Positions 53,368 to 64,000 of a stretch of DNA of 64,000 bases are shown one piece after another (the stretch's first letter is position 1; each line of letters starts with the position of its first letter). Source of the stretch: Massospora cicadina (Eukaryota; Entomophthoromycota; Entomophthoromycetes; Entomophthorales; Entomophthoraceae); NCBI GenBank assembly GCA_022478985.1, contig JAKSZP010000001.1, positions 558,001-622,000 on the forward strand, in the 5' to 3' direction. The position numbers and the translations under genes are program-made. The notes below the pieces were generated by a model, which was given only the letters and a program-made list of their open reading frames with translations, was not told the origin of the DNA and ran no database searches.

Positions 53368-54475
53368 TTGGCTATAGAGTGGTGGCGAAAATTTGACATC
53401 AGAACTAACTTGAAAGAAAATACCCTATCCTTAACTTTGAAGAATGGTCATGAGTTGGTGGTTACTTTGGCTGAAGCCAACTTTCAAGGCAAATTGCCCC
53501 ACTGGCCCAATATTTATACTCTTAATCTTTTCCCATTGCTGAAGCCCTCTGTGAAGGTTCCCTTACCTTCCTGTTTGGAGGGTTGGAATCTTCGTTTATG
53601 CAGCTTCAGCGAATGCCTGCCATATCAATCAGGGTTTGAATGTGAGTTTAAGCTCACTGTGGATCTGGTGCGTATATCTTCCCCAATATATCCATTGCCT
53701 GTACGGGAGGAAGTGGCTTTAAAGGTGTGGGTTAAGGAGCAGTTAGATAAAGGTGCTATTTTTCAGCGATCCTACCCTGTGTGTTCCCCACTTCTCTTTG
53801 TTGAGAAGGCAGATGGTACCTTACTCCCATGTGTGGAACAGTAAATATCTTAACAACGTTACTGCACCAGACTTTCATCCCATCCTCCTGGACTCACATA
53901 TTGTATGCTATGTGTAGAAGGCATGAGTCTTCTCCAAGCTGGATTGTTTAAATGCGTCCAATCAGATCCATATCAAGAAGGGCCAGGATTGGCTAACCGA
54001 ATTCCAAACCAGGAAAGGAATATTTCAAATTTCGGGTTATGTTCTTTGGGCTTAAGAATGATCTGCTATCTTTTAACGGTGTATTCATGTGGCTTTAGGT
54101 GATCTGCTTGGGGTATAGGCAGTAGCTTATATGGATGATAGTCTGGTATTTTCATGAAATGAGTTTCATTCAGCACACCTTAGGCAGGTGGTGGAGCGTT
54201 TGAGGGCTGCCAACCTTACACTGAAAATCAGAAAGTGTAAGTTCTTTAAGTATCAGGTCACCTTTCTGAGAAACGTTGTGTTTTACCAAGGGCACATGAT
54301 AACTCCAGAAAAGGAGAAAGCAATTCGTGAGTATCCCACTCCAATTTCTGTTAATGATTTAAGGAGCTTTTTGTGGACGTGTAAGTTCCTTAAGACATTC
54401 ACACCAAACCTTTCTGAAGTTGCCTCACCTTTGTATAAGGCAATTGGGGAAAAAGTATGTTGAATTTTGGTTCTG
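53368..54475 (+). pseudogene. Element H reverse transcriptase
   Basis: 53368-53844 runs from the protease-RT linker (GHELVVTLAEANFQGKLP) to the first RT block (YPLPVREEVALKVWVKEQLD, then SPLLFVEKADGTLLPCVEQ). The palm is broken (about 53850-54120), but AYMDDSLVFS is clear at 54127-54156, both aspartates present. The thumb 54188-54463 reads VERLRAANLTLKIRKCKFFK and DLRSFLWTCKFLKTFTP. It matches the RT of element A more than that of B. Confidence 0.85.
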
Positions 54476-54481
54476 CTTCAG

Positions 54482-55330
54482 AGGACTGGTTCTTCTTTAG
54501 ATGTGGGATGGAGTTTTCGTGCATCTATTGTATGATGACAACAGACTGGATGGTGATTAAATTTAAGATACAACTTCTTGGTAGTACTTAAATTTGTATT
54601 ACCTGTTTTTATTTGGACGATGGCACGCCGCCCTGACCTTACTGATCCTAAGTAAATACTGACTAATACAAAGCAAAGTATTAAACGCAAAATGTTTATA
54701 AGTTAAATTATAAACAAGTCGTAGTTGTTGAATATATATTATTAGCATCAACTTAGGGTAAGCTTTAGGGTTCGATGTTCACCACATCTTATCCATGACG
54801 TCTCATTTTCAATGGCACTTGGCCACATAAAATGTTTGTGAGAACGTCTGCAAATGCTTTGACTCAGGGCATCCTACTCAGCCTTAGGGTCAGAGTAAAT
54901 ATAGTCATCATTCTTGAGATGGCATTTTGGACATGTCTGCAATAGCTGAACTGATTCTCTTTCACCTGTAACTGGCAGCACATACCAAGGTTATTTGTAT
55001 CACTAAACAGTAATTAATTCAATCAAAAACTTGACTGACATTAAAAACTAGTTTTTACATAGACCAACAAAGCCCACGTGCCCAAGTCATTAAATTAAAA
55101 CTTAATTTAAGTCCCTATAACCAACAAAGCCCTCAAGACCATGTCATCTTAGTCAAATATTATCAAGTGAAATCGCTAGGCCACAATCACAAGTTTGGAT
55201 ATACTTAGGATATACCTGATCCATAATTGCTGATATCTGATATGAACCATAATAAGTTTAATCATGCTAACATTATTATGTCCCTATCGGTTGTTTGACA
55301 ATTAGGTCCATTCAATTACTCAACAAAGTA
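54482..55330 (-). mobile_element. Insertion with Ty1/copia-like pol end, antisense, inside element H
   Basis: The direct repeat CTTCAG flanks it (54476-54481 and 55331-55336). Removing the segment plus one repeat restores the frame of H across LLQWQPFLEDVFQAVK. On the minus strand, about 54890-54815 reads VKAFADVLTNILCGQVPLKMRRHG, like the A-D-x-L-T-K-x-L...R-x-x-L-G end of copia RNase H, with weaker upstream similarity (SDTNNLG, RHVQNAISR). The ends are not a clear TG...CA, so the element type and its LTR are uncertain. The remaining bases show nothing else I recognise. Confidence 0.5.
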
Positions 55331-55336
55331 CTTCAG

Positions 55337-55790
55337 TGGCAACCCTTTTTGGAGGATGTCTTTCAAGCAGTAAAGTGTATGATACTCTCTACCTCCGTTC
55401 ATCGCCATGTCAACCCCAATAAAATGTTTCATTGTTGCTTCAGATGCCAACTTTGCCATAATTGCAGCCCTATTACAAGTAGGTGAAGATAATATGGAGC
55501 ATCCATTGGGGTATTTTTCTAGAAAGATGTCCCCACTCAGAGTTAAATTATGCCATATATGATAAAGAATTATTAGCAGTGGTTGAGGCGCTAACCTTTT
55601 GGCGTCATCATTTACATGGCTCTTTCCAACCCTTCTGCATATGTATGTATCACTGTGCCTTACTGTAATACCGCGCACTTCATGTCTTAACCCCACGGCA
55701 GACCCACTGAAATAAGTCCCTTTCCAAATTTGCGTTTTTTTATGAGTTTACAAAGGAAAAGAGAATGGTTTGGCGGATGCTTTGAGCCAT
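55337..55790 (+). pseudogene. Element H RNase H
   Basis: It resumes as WQPFLEDVFQAVKCMILSTS. The catalytic region is in shifted frames: VASDANFAIIAALLQVG near 55440-55485, then GYFSRKMSP and LNYAIYDKELLAVVEALTFW (55483-55620). The end is YEFTKEKRMVWRMLXAITL-like, passing into MADALSHNPAPAPDPKE at 55770. Frameshifts and stops are present. Confidence 0.8.
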
Positions 55791-56930
55791 AACCCTGCAC
55801 CAGCTCCCGATCCTAAGGAGGTTGAGGCGCATAATACCCAGTCAATTATTCCACTATGTAAGGTTGTATCTCAACCTTCATCTCTCTTGGCCAGTGAGCC
55901 CGTGCTTGCTCCTCTGGAGATTGCAGAGGAATATTTTATGCTCAGGAAGGTTGTCCTTTCCCAGTCTTTGTCAACGAATTATAAAATGGTCCTTGAAAAG
56001 AACGTATTAAATCAAGAGAATATTACCAGAGGTTACCACATAAAGGATGAGATGGTGTGGTTTCAGGGGCGCTAATGGGTACCAGCTGAACCACTTCGCC
56101 TTGAAATCTACTGGGACCATAATGACAGGGTCACCGTTGGTCATCCTGGGAAGGTGAAGACGCTGGAGTTTATTCACCACACATACAATTGGAAGGGATT
56201 AGCCGCTCAGGTAGGCAGATATTGTAAGAAATGGCTAGTCTGCAACCAAATGAAACCAAACCGTTAGCCTTTAACAGGGTTATTAGTACCAGTTCAAATG
56301 GCTGATGGGCCTTGGACTTCCTTATCGGTTAATTTATTTTTATATTGCCTGTATCATATGACTTTGATGTTATCATGGTGGTGGACCTGTTTATGAAGTT
56401 CGCCCACTTTATCTTTTTAAGGACCAAAGTTACAGCGGCAGAGATGGAGAGGTTGTTTGTTACTCATGTGTTCGCTCTTCATGGGGTTCCTCAGGAAATC
56501 ATTAGCAATTGGGGGCCCCAGTTCACCTCTGTTTTTTGGGAAGAGTTGTGTATGACTCTTAAAACCGTCCCTGCCTTTCAACTGCATATCATCTCCAATC
56601 AGATGGGCAGAAAGAAAGAGTGATCAAGTGCCTTGAAAAGTTCTTGTGGTGTTGCACTGCCGCAGAACATTCAGATTGTGTTTCCCGCCTTCCCATGACC
56701 CAATTCAGTTATAACTATGCACACTTGCCTATGTAGGTTGTTTCCACTTCTTTGCCAACCATGGCTTCAATCCCAACTTCAATATGGATCCCCGTTGTGG
56801 ATCCAAGGTGGAGGTGGTGGTGAACATTGCAAAAATGATCAAGAAGATACACCAAAGGGTGAGAACAAATTTAGATATGGCCATGAAGGCTTAGGAGGAA
56901 CAGACTGATGGTAAGAGACAGGTTTAATCT
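55770..56930 (+). pseudogene. Element H integrase
   Basis: After the linker, the zinc head reads HNDRVTVGHPGKVKTLEFIHH and CKKWLVCNQMKPN at about 56118-56260. The core frame 56345-56623 reads VIMVVDLFMKFAHFIFLRT and GVPQEIISNWGPQFTSVFWEE; the second catalytic Asp is Asn (AAT, 56507-56509), as in element A. The Glu region (QMGRKKE-VIKCLEKFL) is frameshifted at about 56610. The rest to 56930 is broken. Confidence 0.82.
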
Positions 56931-57179
56931 GCATACAAGGAGGGAGATCTCATGATGATGTATGCTAAAAAACATCATTATCAAGCATCATGTAAAAAAG
57001 TGGAACACAAAAGAGGATTGGGCCATAAAGCGTTGTCAAAAAGGTAGGCCATACATCATACCAGATGGATCTTTCCCCTCATTTCAAGTCCTTTCAGTAT
57101 TCCATTAGAGCAAACTTACATTGTTTGAGGGCCCCCTCCAGAGACTCCAAAAGCTTATCTTGGTATGAGGCACCAAAAT

Positions 57180-57456
57180 ATGATATGATGGAGATTGTTG
57201 CCTCTCATTGGGTAAGAAGAAGGCTTGAGTAACTTGTATTCTAGAAGTTATATGCAGTGGAGAACAGTTGGGTTCCAGCAAGAGGCTGCGCGCATGCCCA
57301 GGAGCTAATTTAAGCATTTAATAAGCATTTTCCTGAGGCTACAGGATTAAAGTCCAAGCCAGCCATCGCTGCTATGAAGCTGGCCCCCGCCCATAAAAAC
57401 TTTTCCTCAGAGAACGCCCCTGGAGGGGGTAGATCCCAAGAAGGAGGAGAGGGTAA
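57180..57456 (+). pseudogene. Element H chromodomain and polypurine tract
   Basis: VASHWVRRRLE, stop, LVF, stop, KLYAVENSWVPARGC reproduces the chromodomain pattern (R-R-x-x-x-Y-L-V-x-W-x-G-Y---E-N-S-W) with two stops in place of Tyr and Trp codons. A shifted tail follows (FPEATGLKSKPAIAAMKLAP). The polypurine tract AAGGAGGAGAGGGTAA ends at 57456, next to the 3' LTR. Confidence 0.75.
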
Positions 57457-58343
57457 TGTCATGGTCAAATGACCTGATAGTAAGCAACAATCCATGGATA
57501 AGGTTGGGCGGCAGGTCTAGAAGGTGAAACTTCAGGCCCTTTTATTGACCTCAAGCACACCTTAGACCAACGCTGGGTATAAACCAAATATGCCCAGGTT
57601 GGTACTAGTGTGGTGAAAAACGCCAGCCCCTTGTACAGGCTCAGGCGTTAAAAAGAATGAGCAGCACTTTAAGCAATGATGGTGAAATTCAGTTGATTGG
57701 GGAATGGGAGTTCAAAGCCCATTCCATTTATGAAATCACACGCTTGGGTAGGTTACAACTTCAATCAATCACATGAGTGAAGTCAGTTTCAGTGTATACT
57801 ACCTTTTCAGATGAAAGAATGCGCCTATTGGTGAATCAATGCTTGGGACCAATTCTGCGGACCCATAATTACCCCACCGAATTTTAAATTATTTTTGTTT
57901 GTGACCAACGTTCCTCGTTGATTAACTTTTCACAATAATTTTTCCCGTTATCTTACGTTTTATTTTATGGTTCCTTGGCGAACCTGTGTGCAGACCTCTT
58001 TGAGGAGGTCTCTAACTACATTGGCCACTAATTTTTCACAGTTAACTAAAGTCTCTAAAGCACCATTGGGCCGCCCCAGTCCCCTCCAGATCAGGCACTC
58101 AAGCCACCTGGCACCGATTAAATTTGGTTATGGACTCCTCTTTGGATCCATCCAAGTTTTGTTGTTTCTTGCCTATCTCATACTATATAATGTTTTGTAC
58201 ACCCTTGCCTTGGGTCCCTTCTGTTTTGGAACTATATGAGGTGCCTTGTTTCCCATTTTTAATGGTTAGTTCCCCTGGAGGTGTAGGTTTGCATCCCACA
58301 TCACCTCTCAGGGAATGAGAGAGTTACAGACACTCTCTTAACA
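57457..58343 (+). repeat. 3' LTR of element H
   Basis: 887 bp, paired with 50674-51559. The candidate self-primer GTTGATTAACT is at 57917-57927. It is followed by GAATG, the right TSD. Confidence 0.9.
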
Positions 58344-58348
58344 GAATG

Positions 58349-59640
58349 AATACATGAGACTTCTTCAGAAGTTAACACTTGGTACCGTAAGATCTGCCCC
58401 GTATAGTGCTCCCAATGTGGAGTGGAAGGCCCATGCTACCGCTGCTGCATCCTCATCAGGATATGGACCAAAACGATCCAGTTATAAACCGTTGGCTAAT
58501 ATTCGTCCACCCAATATGTTGACGGATTTTTTTCCGCCCTCTTATGCTCAGCCACCACGTCCCTATCCTAGTTTTAATGCTTTGGTTATCTTTTAAACCT
58601 GGACTTTTAGGTGCATATTATAGATAAGAGCCGTTTATAATTGCTTGTTTTTATGCATATGGAAAGCTATTATGTGACTAACTGCCCTGGAAATCAGCAC
58701 ATTCTTTCAGTTCTATCTTTTTTGAACGAGCAAGGAAAAGCTCAAGTGGAAGAGATTGGACATTCTACCTCCACTAATTTAAATTTAATTGTCCCTAATG
58801 ATTTCCAATAGTTCCTTTGCGTGGCCCAAGTACCCAACCTGACAACTTGTTCTACCAACAACTTTTTCAAAATACCTAAGCCTCCATTCAATAGAGCAAC
58901 TATCATCCTTCAGGATCAAAGTTCTGCTGAGATGTACAAAATCCATATTCATGGTAAATTCTTAAGAAAAAATAGCTTAAGTGCTGCTGGACCCTTAACA
59001 GACGTCGCCTCGCTAGTGGAGGTTAACAAAGCCATTTCAGTAGAAGATATCGCCCAGGAAAATTCTCATGTTGGTATGGGTATAGCCACTTTTCTTGATA
59101 ACAATAAGCCCTTGGATGTTTACATATTAAACACCATTAGTTTTTCATAATTGGAGTGTACCTACTATTGTATTTTTATTCAAAACACAAAAATTGAGCT
59201 GTTAGATAATATGGTTATCTGGTTAATATAATCTCCACAAAGCTTTTGTCTAAGCTTCTGCTAAAGCCTGATGTGGGAAATAGAGTAGTGTATGGGACTG
59301 CGGGTGCACAGAGCACTGTGTACAAAGGAGCTTACAGCGCGTTACTTTTGAGAAATGTTCATTTAGGGCTTCCACTCCAGCGGTGGTTCTGCCAAATTTT
59401 AGCTATGACATGTTGATCCATATTATGTTCACGCGGCTTTTTGGAGCTTTAGTCATTATGGAGGAAGAAATCATTAGTATCATGGGACAGCAAATCCCCA
59501 TTTACTTTACCTCTAGAGGTGTCCCAAATTACTTAATCTACTCCAGAAAGATCAACTTGGCGTATAGTGATGGGGTGATTTCTGTTTAATATTGGCTAAT
59601 GAAGCGGAGGACCATAGCCACCCCCAACCTGATCTATTAG
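58349..59640 (+). pseudogene. Element G gag 3' part and protease remnant
   Basis: 58354-58596 reads YSAPNVEWKAHATAAASSSG, GPKRSSYKPLANIRPPN and is homologous to C at 30940-31140. A degraded CCHC knuckle follows near 58640-58690. 58821-59150 (RATIILQDQSSAEMYKIHIHG, PLTDVASLVEVNKAISVEDI) is the linker. The protease region 59190-59600 keeps KLLLKPDVGNRVVYGT and VVLPNFSYDML-like blocks in shifted frames, but the active-site Asp-Thr-Gly cannot be found. Confidence 0.7.
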
Positions 59641-59900
59641 TACAAAGATATTCCGCTACAAGCTGCGAGCACTGTAATCTTACCATCTGGACATCAGGTC
59701 ATATTAGGGACAGTACTTGGAGTTGACGTCCTATAGGGTTTATATGGGGAGATTGTGGGGCCCTACCAGCAATCATGGCTTAAACCCCACATAGCTCCTG
59801 GGTACTATTTCTAGGGCAGGGGAAGTGAAGGTGCTTATAGCAAACCTTCAGAAGGAGTCTTTGATTTTCTTAAAAACCAAGTAGTGGTTTATTTTACACC
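59640..59900 (+). pseudogene. Element G dUTPase-like segment
   Basis: The plus frame reads YKDIPLQAASTVILPSGHQV, ILGTVLGVDVL, stop, GLYGEIVGPYQQSWLKPHIAPG, then shifts into GEVKVLIANLQKES. It is homologous to 34780-35040 in element C and occupies the same place between protease and RT. Conservation of this block, even between old copies, suggests it was once under selection. Confidence 0.5.
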
Positions 59901-60109
59901 TGACCCCTATTAATGTTTTATTGTATTCATAATTTAGTCTTAAGAGGACCTTGGCCTACCAGTAAAAACCAATTTGGCATATTGGCAGTGGTTCTACGGG
60001 ACGCTCTGATTGTTTATCAGAGGAACATAAAGATAGGTAGAAAAACCTGTTTGAAAAATACCAAGATATCTTTGCATCCACCAACTTTTGACTTGAGATG
60101 CGTGTGAGG

Positions 60110-60790
60110 GTGCATCAGGTGGACACTGCAATCACCCCCTTTTTTGTTCACAACCTATTATGTGGTCAAAAGCAGCGGAAGAGGTTGGCTTAATAAAGTA
60201 TACAAATTTATTGAACAATGGATGTTAGAGCCATCTAAGAGTCCGTGGCATTGTCAGTGCTTAATTGTAAAAAAATGTGGCACCAACAGGGTGGTCATTG
60301 ACTACTGGAAGCTTAGTAGCATCACAAAGAAAGATTTCTACCTCCTCCCGCAGACTGATGACACGTTAGATCAACTGAAAGGAGCTAATAATTTTCTGCC
60401 ATAGAGAAAATTTTGGGGTGCTGGAAAAAGATTTGCCAGCAGTGGAACGCGAGAAGTATGCTACAATCATCTCAAAGGGGTTGTTCCAGCCTAAAAATAT
60501 GCCACAGAGTTTGTGAAACGCCCTGACTACGTTCCAGAATGCTATGGATAAAATCTTGGGTGACTTGAGGCAGTCCTATATTCTAGTTTACCTCAACAAT
60601 ATAATTGTGCTCTTGTAGACTGAGCATATTGGCCAATTAGAACAATTGTTCAACTGACTTGCTGACACTAATATCAAGATCAAGTCAAGGAATTGTCATT
60701 TTTTAAGGTGCAACTGTCATATATCAGTTTTGTGTAGACTAAAGACGGTCTTGGTCCTTAGCTAGCAAAGGTGAAAGCTATATGCAAGAG
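60110..60790 (+). pseudogene. Element G reverse transcriptase
   Basis: 60144-60404 reads SPWHCQCLIVKKCGTNRVVI, DYWKLSSITKKDFYLLPQTD. It continues in broken frames with FSKGLFQPKNMPQSL, stop, NALTTFQNAMDKILGDLRQ and VYLNNIIVLL. Both aspartates of Y-x-D-D are Asn (AAC AAT, 60595-60600). The thumb follows (NIKIKSRNCHF). Confidence 0.82.
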
Positions 60791-61430
60791 GACTTGTATG
60801 GGTAATAAGCATGATATTTAGGTGTTTTTGGGGATGTCCAGTTACTACTGGGAGTTCATATTTAAACTTAAGCTGTATTGGGGCTCCAATCTTTGAATAC
60901 TAAAGAAAACCGCTCTCGTTGACTGGACTGACCGTTGTCAAAACGCTTTCAATGTCCTATGAACAGCGTTGACTAGCGCTCCCATTCTACAATACCCTAA
61001 TTTCAAAAAGAATTTTTAGTGCGAATTGATAAAGCACTTTCCGCTGTAGGGCAGTATCATCTCAGAAGGATGATGACTGTGTAGAGCACCCTATCACAAT
61101 TTGTAGCTGAAGCTTAAATTGTCATGAAAGTAATTACACCATGACTGAGTGGGAGTGCATAGCGGTGATATATGCATATAAACAGTTTTGGGTATACCTC
61201 CACATGGTGAAACTCCAAGTGGTAACGAATTATGCATTCTTGCGTTAGATGCAGAATCATCATGAACCTGAAGAGCGGCATGTGCGATGATCACTGAAGC
61301 TCCAAGCTTATAAATTTGATAATTACATTAGCTGGGGGTAAACATTAAAGCGTGGACTGTCTCTTGTGATTACATATGTTTGCCATTATGGCGGATTAGG
61401 CTGACATCATGTATAAGAAGATGAATGTGG
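60791..61430 (+). pseudogene. Element G RNase H remnant
   Basis: GMSSYYWEFIFKL (about 60830-60870), LTVVKTLSMSYEQR-type connection, then a decayed core near 61010-61300 that parallels C 36170-36460 (ALSAVGQYHLRRM, NYTMTEWECIAVIYAYKQFW). All frames are broken. Confidence 0.6.
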
Positions 61431-62600
61431 GCAGATAACACAATGAACCACCATATATAATTAAGGTGCTAGATGGCTTAGAAAGATACTTTTTTGCGCA
61501 AAAGTGCCTTTATAAGAAGATTGGAGAAGTAATGCTAAGTTTCCTGAAGCCCTCTGCTAGGCCAGCAATTATTGTGGATGCCCATAAGGCGGTAGATCAT
61601 GGAGGGTTGCAAAAAACGTTGGGTGTTTTGTGACCACGCTACTATAGGAGAGCACGCATTATGATGTGCAAGAGATGTTAGTTTTTGTCACCAATGTTAA
61701 GTAGTAATCATTCCACAGGAAGACCACCTACCAGCTGTTAAGCCTCTTTTTGCATGTCATACTGTTTCTCTGGATGTTGTGGGGCCACTGTAAACTGGAG
61801 AAAATTGGTCCTTATATAATATTAGCAATCATTTATTTGACAAGATGGGTGAAGCCAGAGTGATTAATGAACTAGAGTTGTCACCACCGCCAACTTTATC
61901 CTGGAATGTGTCATGTAGTGACACGGCTGTCTGCAATTTACCCTCATGGACAATGAAACCAATTCCACGTCACATATCCTGACACGCTGAATGAACTGAG
62001 GGCAGACCGTGAGGGCAGACTACACCATACCACTCTTAATCCAATAAAATGTTGCTTAAGTCAATGGCACTATGATGAACATTCTCTATAAGCCTTTAAA
62101 TGATTGGCCCACTGACGGGTATACCCTTCTATCCACCGCCATCGTTATGTACAATATTAGCTATCAAGAGTTGATGGGGAAAAGATCTTTCTGATTATCT
62201 TATGGAAGACATCCACCATTGCCAACATTGTTTTATTCTTGATTTAAGGATATTGAAAGAGTCGTAACCCAATGCTATTAGACCAACTTAATGGAAATGC
62301 TGATAAAACTTTATACTGATGCTTATTCTACTAGTTTATCTAAGAATATTTGCAATCAGGAAGATGACTAATGTAGATGCAGCAGCTCCCATAGTTCTAT
62401 GTAGGAGATCTTGTCCGGTTCCACGACCAACATGGGTTCAGAAGAAGAGACAAGTTTTCTAATAACTGGACTGGACCATTTGATATAATTTAAAAGACTG
62501 GTACAACTGCCTACACCAAAAAGAAACCCGTGGGTGGTTGAATTATAAACTGAATACACGCTAGGTTCCTGCAGTCTTATAAACATTAAGGGACTAATCT
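61431..62600 (+). pseudogene. Element G integrase remnant
   Basis: Blocks in order: VDAHKAVDHGGLQKTLGVL (61573-61630), a zinc-head remnant near 61680 (SFCHQC-like), VSLDVVGPL near 61768-61795, LMDNETNSTSHILTR near 61945-61985, NISYQELMGKRS near 62153, and the GPY/F-like end FHDQHGFRRRDKFSNNWTGPFD near 62415-62485. Same order as D and C. Dead. Confidence 0.75.
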
Positions 62601-62614
62601 TTTCAAGTGGGTAA

Positions 62615-63165
62615 TATTGAGATTCTGATATGACTGGACGATAAGACTGAATTAGCTATGGCGGATTAGAGGAGAAACTGCTGACCATGATACTAGTTAT
62701 GATTATTCAAGTGCCTTGAGTTAAGGCAATATTGAGTTTAAAAAGGGTTTTGTTGGATTTCCTCCAAATAGGGCAATAAGGCGATGTCAACCTTTGTTGT
62801 ATATTGTTTAAGATCGCTATAAACTAAGTCAATAGAGAATTGAATACCATCATCTGATATAACCAATGAGATACAGTGGAACTGAGTTACTAAGCCAAAA
62901 AATGGTATCATCTGAAGGTTCTTAGATATAATCTAGATGCCTTTATTGAAGGTGGAGGATTGTTAATAATTTAGAGCAAATGGAACAGTGAGGATCCACT
63001 GTATATAAATTAAACTAGATCAATAAAGTGTCATATATAGCAATAGTTCCATATCTTTTTATACTTTCAATTGTGCCTGTGGGCCAACGGTCTTCATATC
63101 ATCTGTCCAATTTCTCAGTGTGTTAAATCCTGTGTAAAATCCCCTGGCTTATCACAACAATAACG
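62615..63165 (+). repeat. 3' LTR of element G
   Basis: It follows TTCAAGTGGGTAA and starts TATTGAGATTCTGATATGACTGGACGATAAG, very close to the D LTR start. It ends CAATAACG where relatives end AATAACA. About 550 bp. Confidence 0.82.
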
Positions 63166-63229
63166 TCAAATATAATAAAGGCTAGACACTCCAATGTCCA
63201 ATTGAGTATCATTTTCACATGACTTTATC

Positions 63230-64000
63230 AAGAAACCAACTGCCTAGAAAAAGGTAAACTTCAGGAGTCTAAAAATGGACAATACTCAGGACTTTCCTGA
63301 CCTCAAGCACACTGTGGACCAATGCTGGGTGCAGAACTAATATGGCCAGGTTATTCCAGGGGAAGTGCAAAATGCCCAGCCCTGGGTTACGGCGGTGGAG
63401 TTAAAACGGACGTCTTACCTTCTTAATCCTGATGGTTCAGTTTGGTTAATTGGCGAATGGGGTTTCAAAACAATTTCAATTTTAAAAAAACCTTCAACTT
63501 GAGTCAGCCTTGTATTCAATTTATAAAATGAGGTTAATCAATTACTATTTACATTACCCTGCCCAATGGAAGCGTTCACTTATTGGTGCGCTTGGGCTTA
63601 GTACCATTCTTCACCAGTTGATGATTTCCCATTTTATCTTAAATATGTTTACTTGAGACCAACCTTTCTCATTGGCCATTATCCTATAAGAATCCCCGTT
63701 TATTTACAAGTTATTAATTTAAAGTTGCTATTGTTAACCTATGTGTGGACCTCCTTGAGGAGGTCTTTAATAACGTTGGCCTTCATATTTTCCTTAAAAT
63801 ATCTCCAATATCAAGTGCACCATTGAGCCCCCTTAGTTCCTTCAAAAACTGAGCACCCAAACCCTCCAACGCTGATCCCAGCTTAGATGTGGGCCCCCTA
63901 TGGGGCCCAACCCAAGAGTTCCTGTTTTTGGCTTCCCTCTACTCTACATCATGTTATACTCCCTTGAAGAGGGTTCCTTTGGCTTGGGTGCTCTCGTGGC
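63230..64000 (+). repeat. LTR of the H family, running off the window
   Basis: From about 63282 it follows the H LTRs: TTTCCTGACCTCAAGCACAC-GTGGACCAATGCTGGGTGCAGA, later ATGTGTGGACCTCCTTGAGGAGGTCTTTAA and GTGCACCATTGAGCC. It is more diverged from 50674-51559 and 57457-58343 than these are from each other. Its start lies somewhere in 63200-63280. Bases 63166-63229 are a short flank in which I see nothing. Confidence 0.8.

Larger units (their letters stand above)
50674..58343 (+). mobile_element. Ty3/gypsy chromovirus element H
   Basis: LTRs 50674-51559 and 57457-58343, both TGTCATG--(T/C)AAATGACCTG to TTAACA. TSD AAATG (50669-50673) and GAATG (58344-58348), one mismatch. The internal region has gag-like leader, protease, RT, an 849-bp insertion, RNase H, integrase and chromodomain. 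It interrupts the gag of G: TTTAATG-AGATACA-GACTT in C corresponds to the two sides joined here. PBS and promoter layout suggest self-priming, as for A. Decayed throughout. Confidence 0.9.
48072..63165 (+). mobile_element. Ty3/gypsy element G, split by element H
   Basis: 5' LTR 48072-48608, PBS TGGTGCTCATGACAGGG (48610-48626), gag 48668-50673 resuming at 58349, protease, dUTPase-like segment, RT, RNase H and integrase from 58820 to 62600, and 3' LTR 62615-63165. Gag and pol are of the C/D/F family. Bases beside the LTRs (GGGTG on the left, TCAAA on the right) do not match, so its TSD is lost or it has recombined. The most decayed of the larger elements. Confidence 0.85.

Noticed and set aside
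48060..63175. Target-site duplication of element G
   Set aside because: The five bases outside the LTRs (GGGTG and TCAAA) differ completely; no alternative boundary gave a match.
1..64000. tRNA, rRNA, CRISPR or bacterial operon features
   Set aside because: I looked for regular direct repeats with spacers, rRNA cores and tRNA cloverleaf arms and found none I could support.

Overview
This 64-kb window is almost pure retrotransposon sequence from a eukaryotic nuclear genome. I see no rRNA, tRNA, CRISPR array or bacterial-style operon, and no intact host gene. The content is Ty3/gypsy LTR retrotransposons of several families, two families of APE-type L1-like LINEs, one antisense Ty1/copia-like fragment, and a 41-nt poly(A)-tailed retroposon. 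Two gypsy families (A, H) combine a chromodomain with a Tf1/sushi-type self-priming layout, and damage is rich in transitions that look like CpG deamination. This fits a large, repeat-rich, DNA-methylating fungal genome best. That assignment is an inference and the lineage cannot be read from the window.

Layout and order of events, from target-site duplications (TSDs) and broken reading frames. The left two thirds is one nested stack. Ty3-F (38267-40040) is the oldest layer. Ty3-C (5' LTR pieces 23061-23353 and 28660-28811, body 28812-37792, 3' LTR 37793-38266) sits in the RT of F. Ty3-D (10805-12456, continuing left of the window) appears to sit in the 5' LTR of C. Ty3-A (1-3980 plus 9739-10804) sits in the integrase of D. 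Ty3-B (3981-9733, TSD CCATC) sits in the 3' LTR of A. LINE-2 (12457-17712 plus tail 23022-23045) landed at the end of the D LTR, and LINE-1 copy 1 (17729-23005, minus, 16-bp TSD) landed in its A-rich tail. LINE-1 copy 2 (23376-28641, minus) entered the 5' LTR of C. A non-autonomous A derivative, mini-A (31747-34360, TSD CTCTA), split the C protease. LINE-1 copy 3 (40041-45302, plus) lies in the F integrase but has no TSD and abuts a truncated B-family LTR (45303-45947).

The right third holds an unexplained decayed region X (45948-48071). It is followed by Ty3-G (48072-63165), which is split in its gag by Ty3-H (50674-58343). H in turn carries an 849-bp insertion (54482-55330) with a copia-like end. 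An H-family LTR runs off the right edge.

Biology. The B, C and G polyproteins read protease, then a segment resembling the trimeric dUTPase fold, then RT, RNase H and integrase with a GPY/F-like end and no chromodomain; they have a tRNA-type primer binding site. A and H read protease, RT, RNase H, integrase, chromodomain, and have a primer binding site that matches sequence about 31-32 nt downstream of a TATA-like box in their own LTR. All copies are defective. B is the best preserved gypsy element but lacks a recognisable gag; A lacks gag too. The LINE copies are young but frameshifted. The most unusual items are the 41-nt retroposon (three insertions, each with its own TSD), the dUTPase-like domain, and repeated loss of catalytic aspartates at CpG-containing codons.
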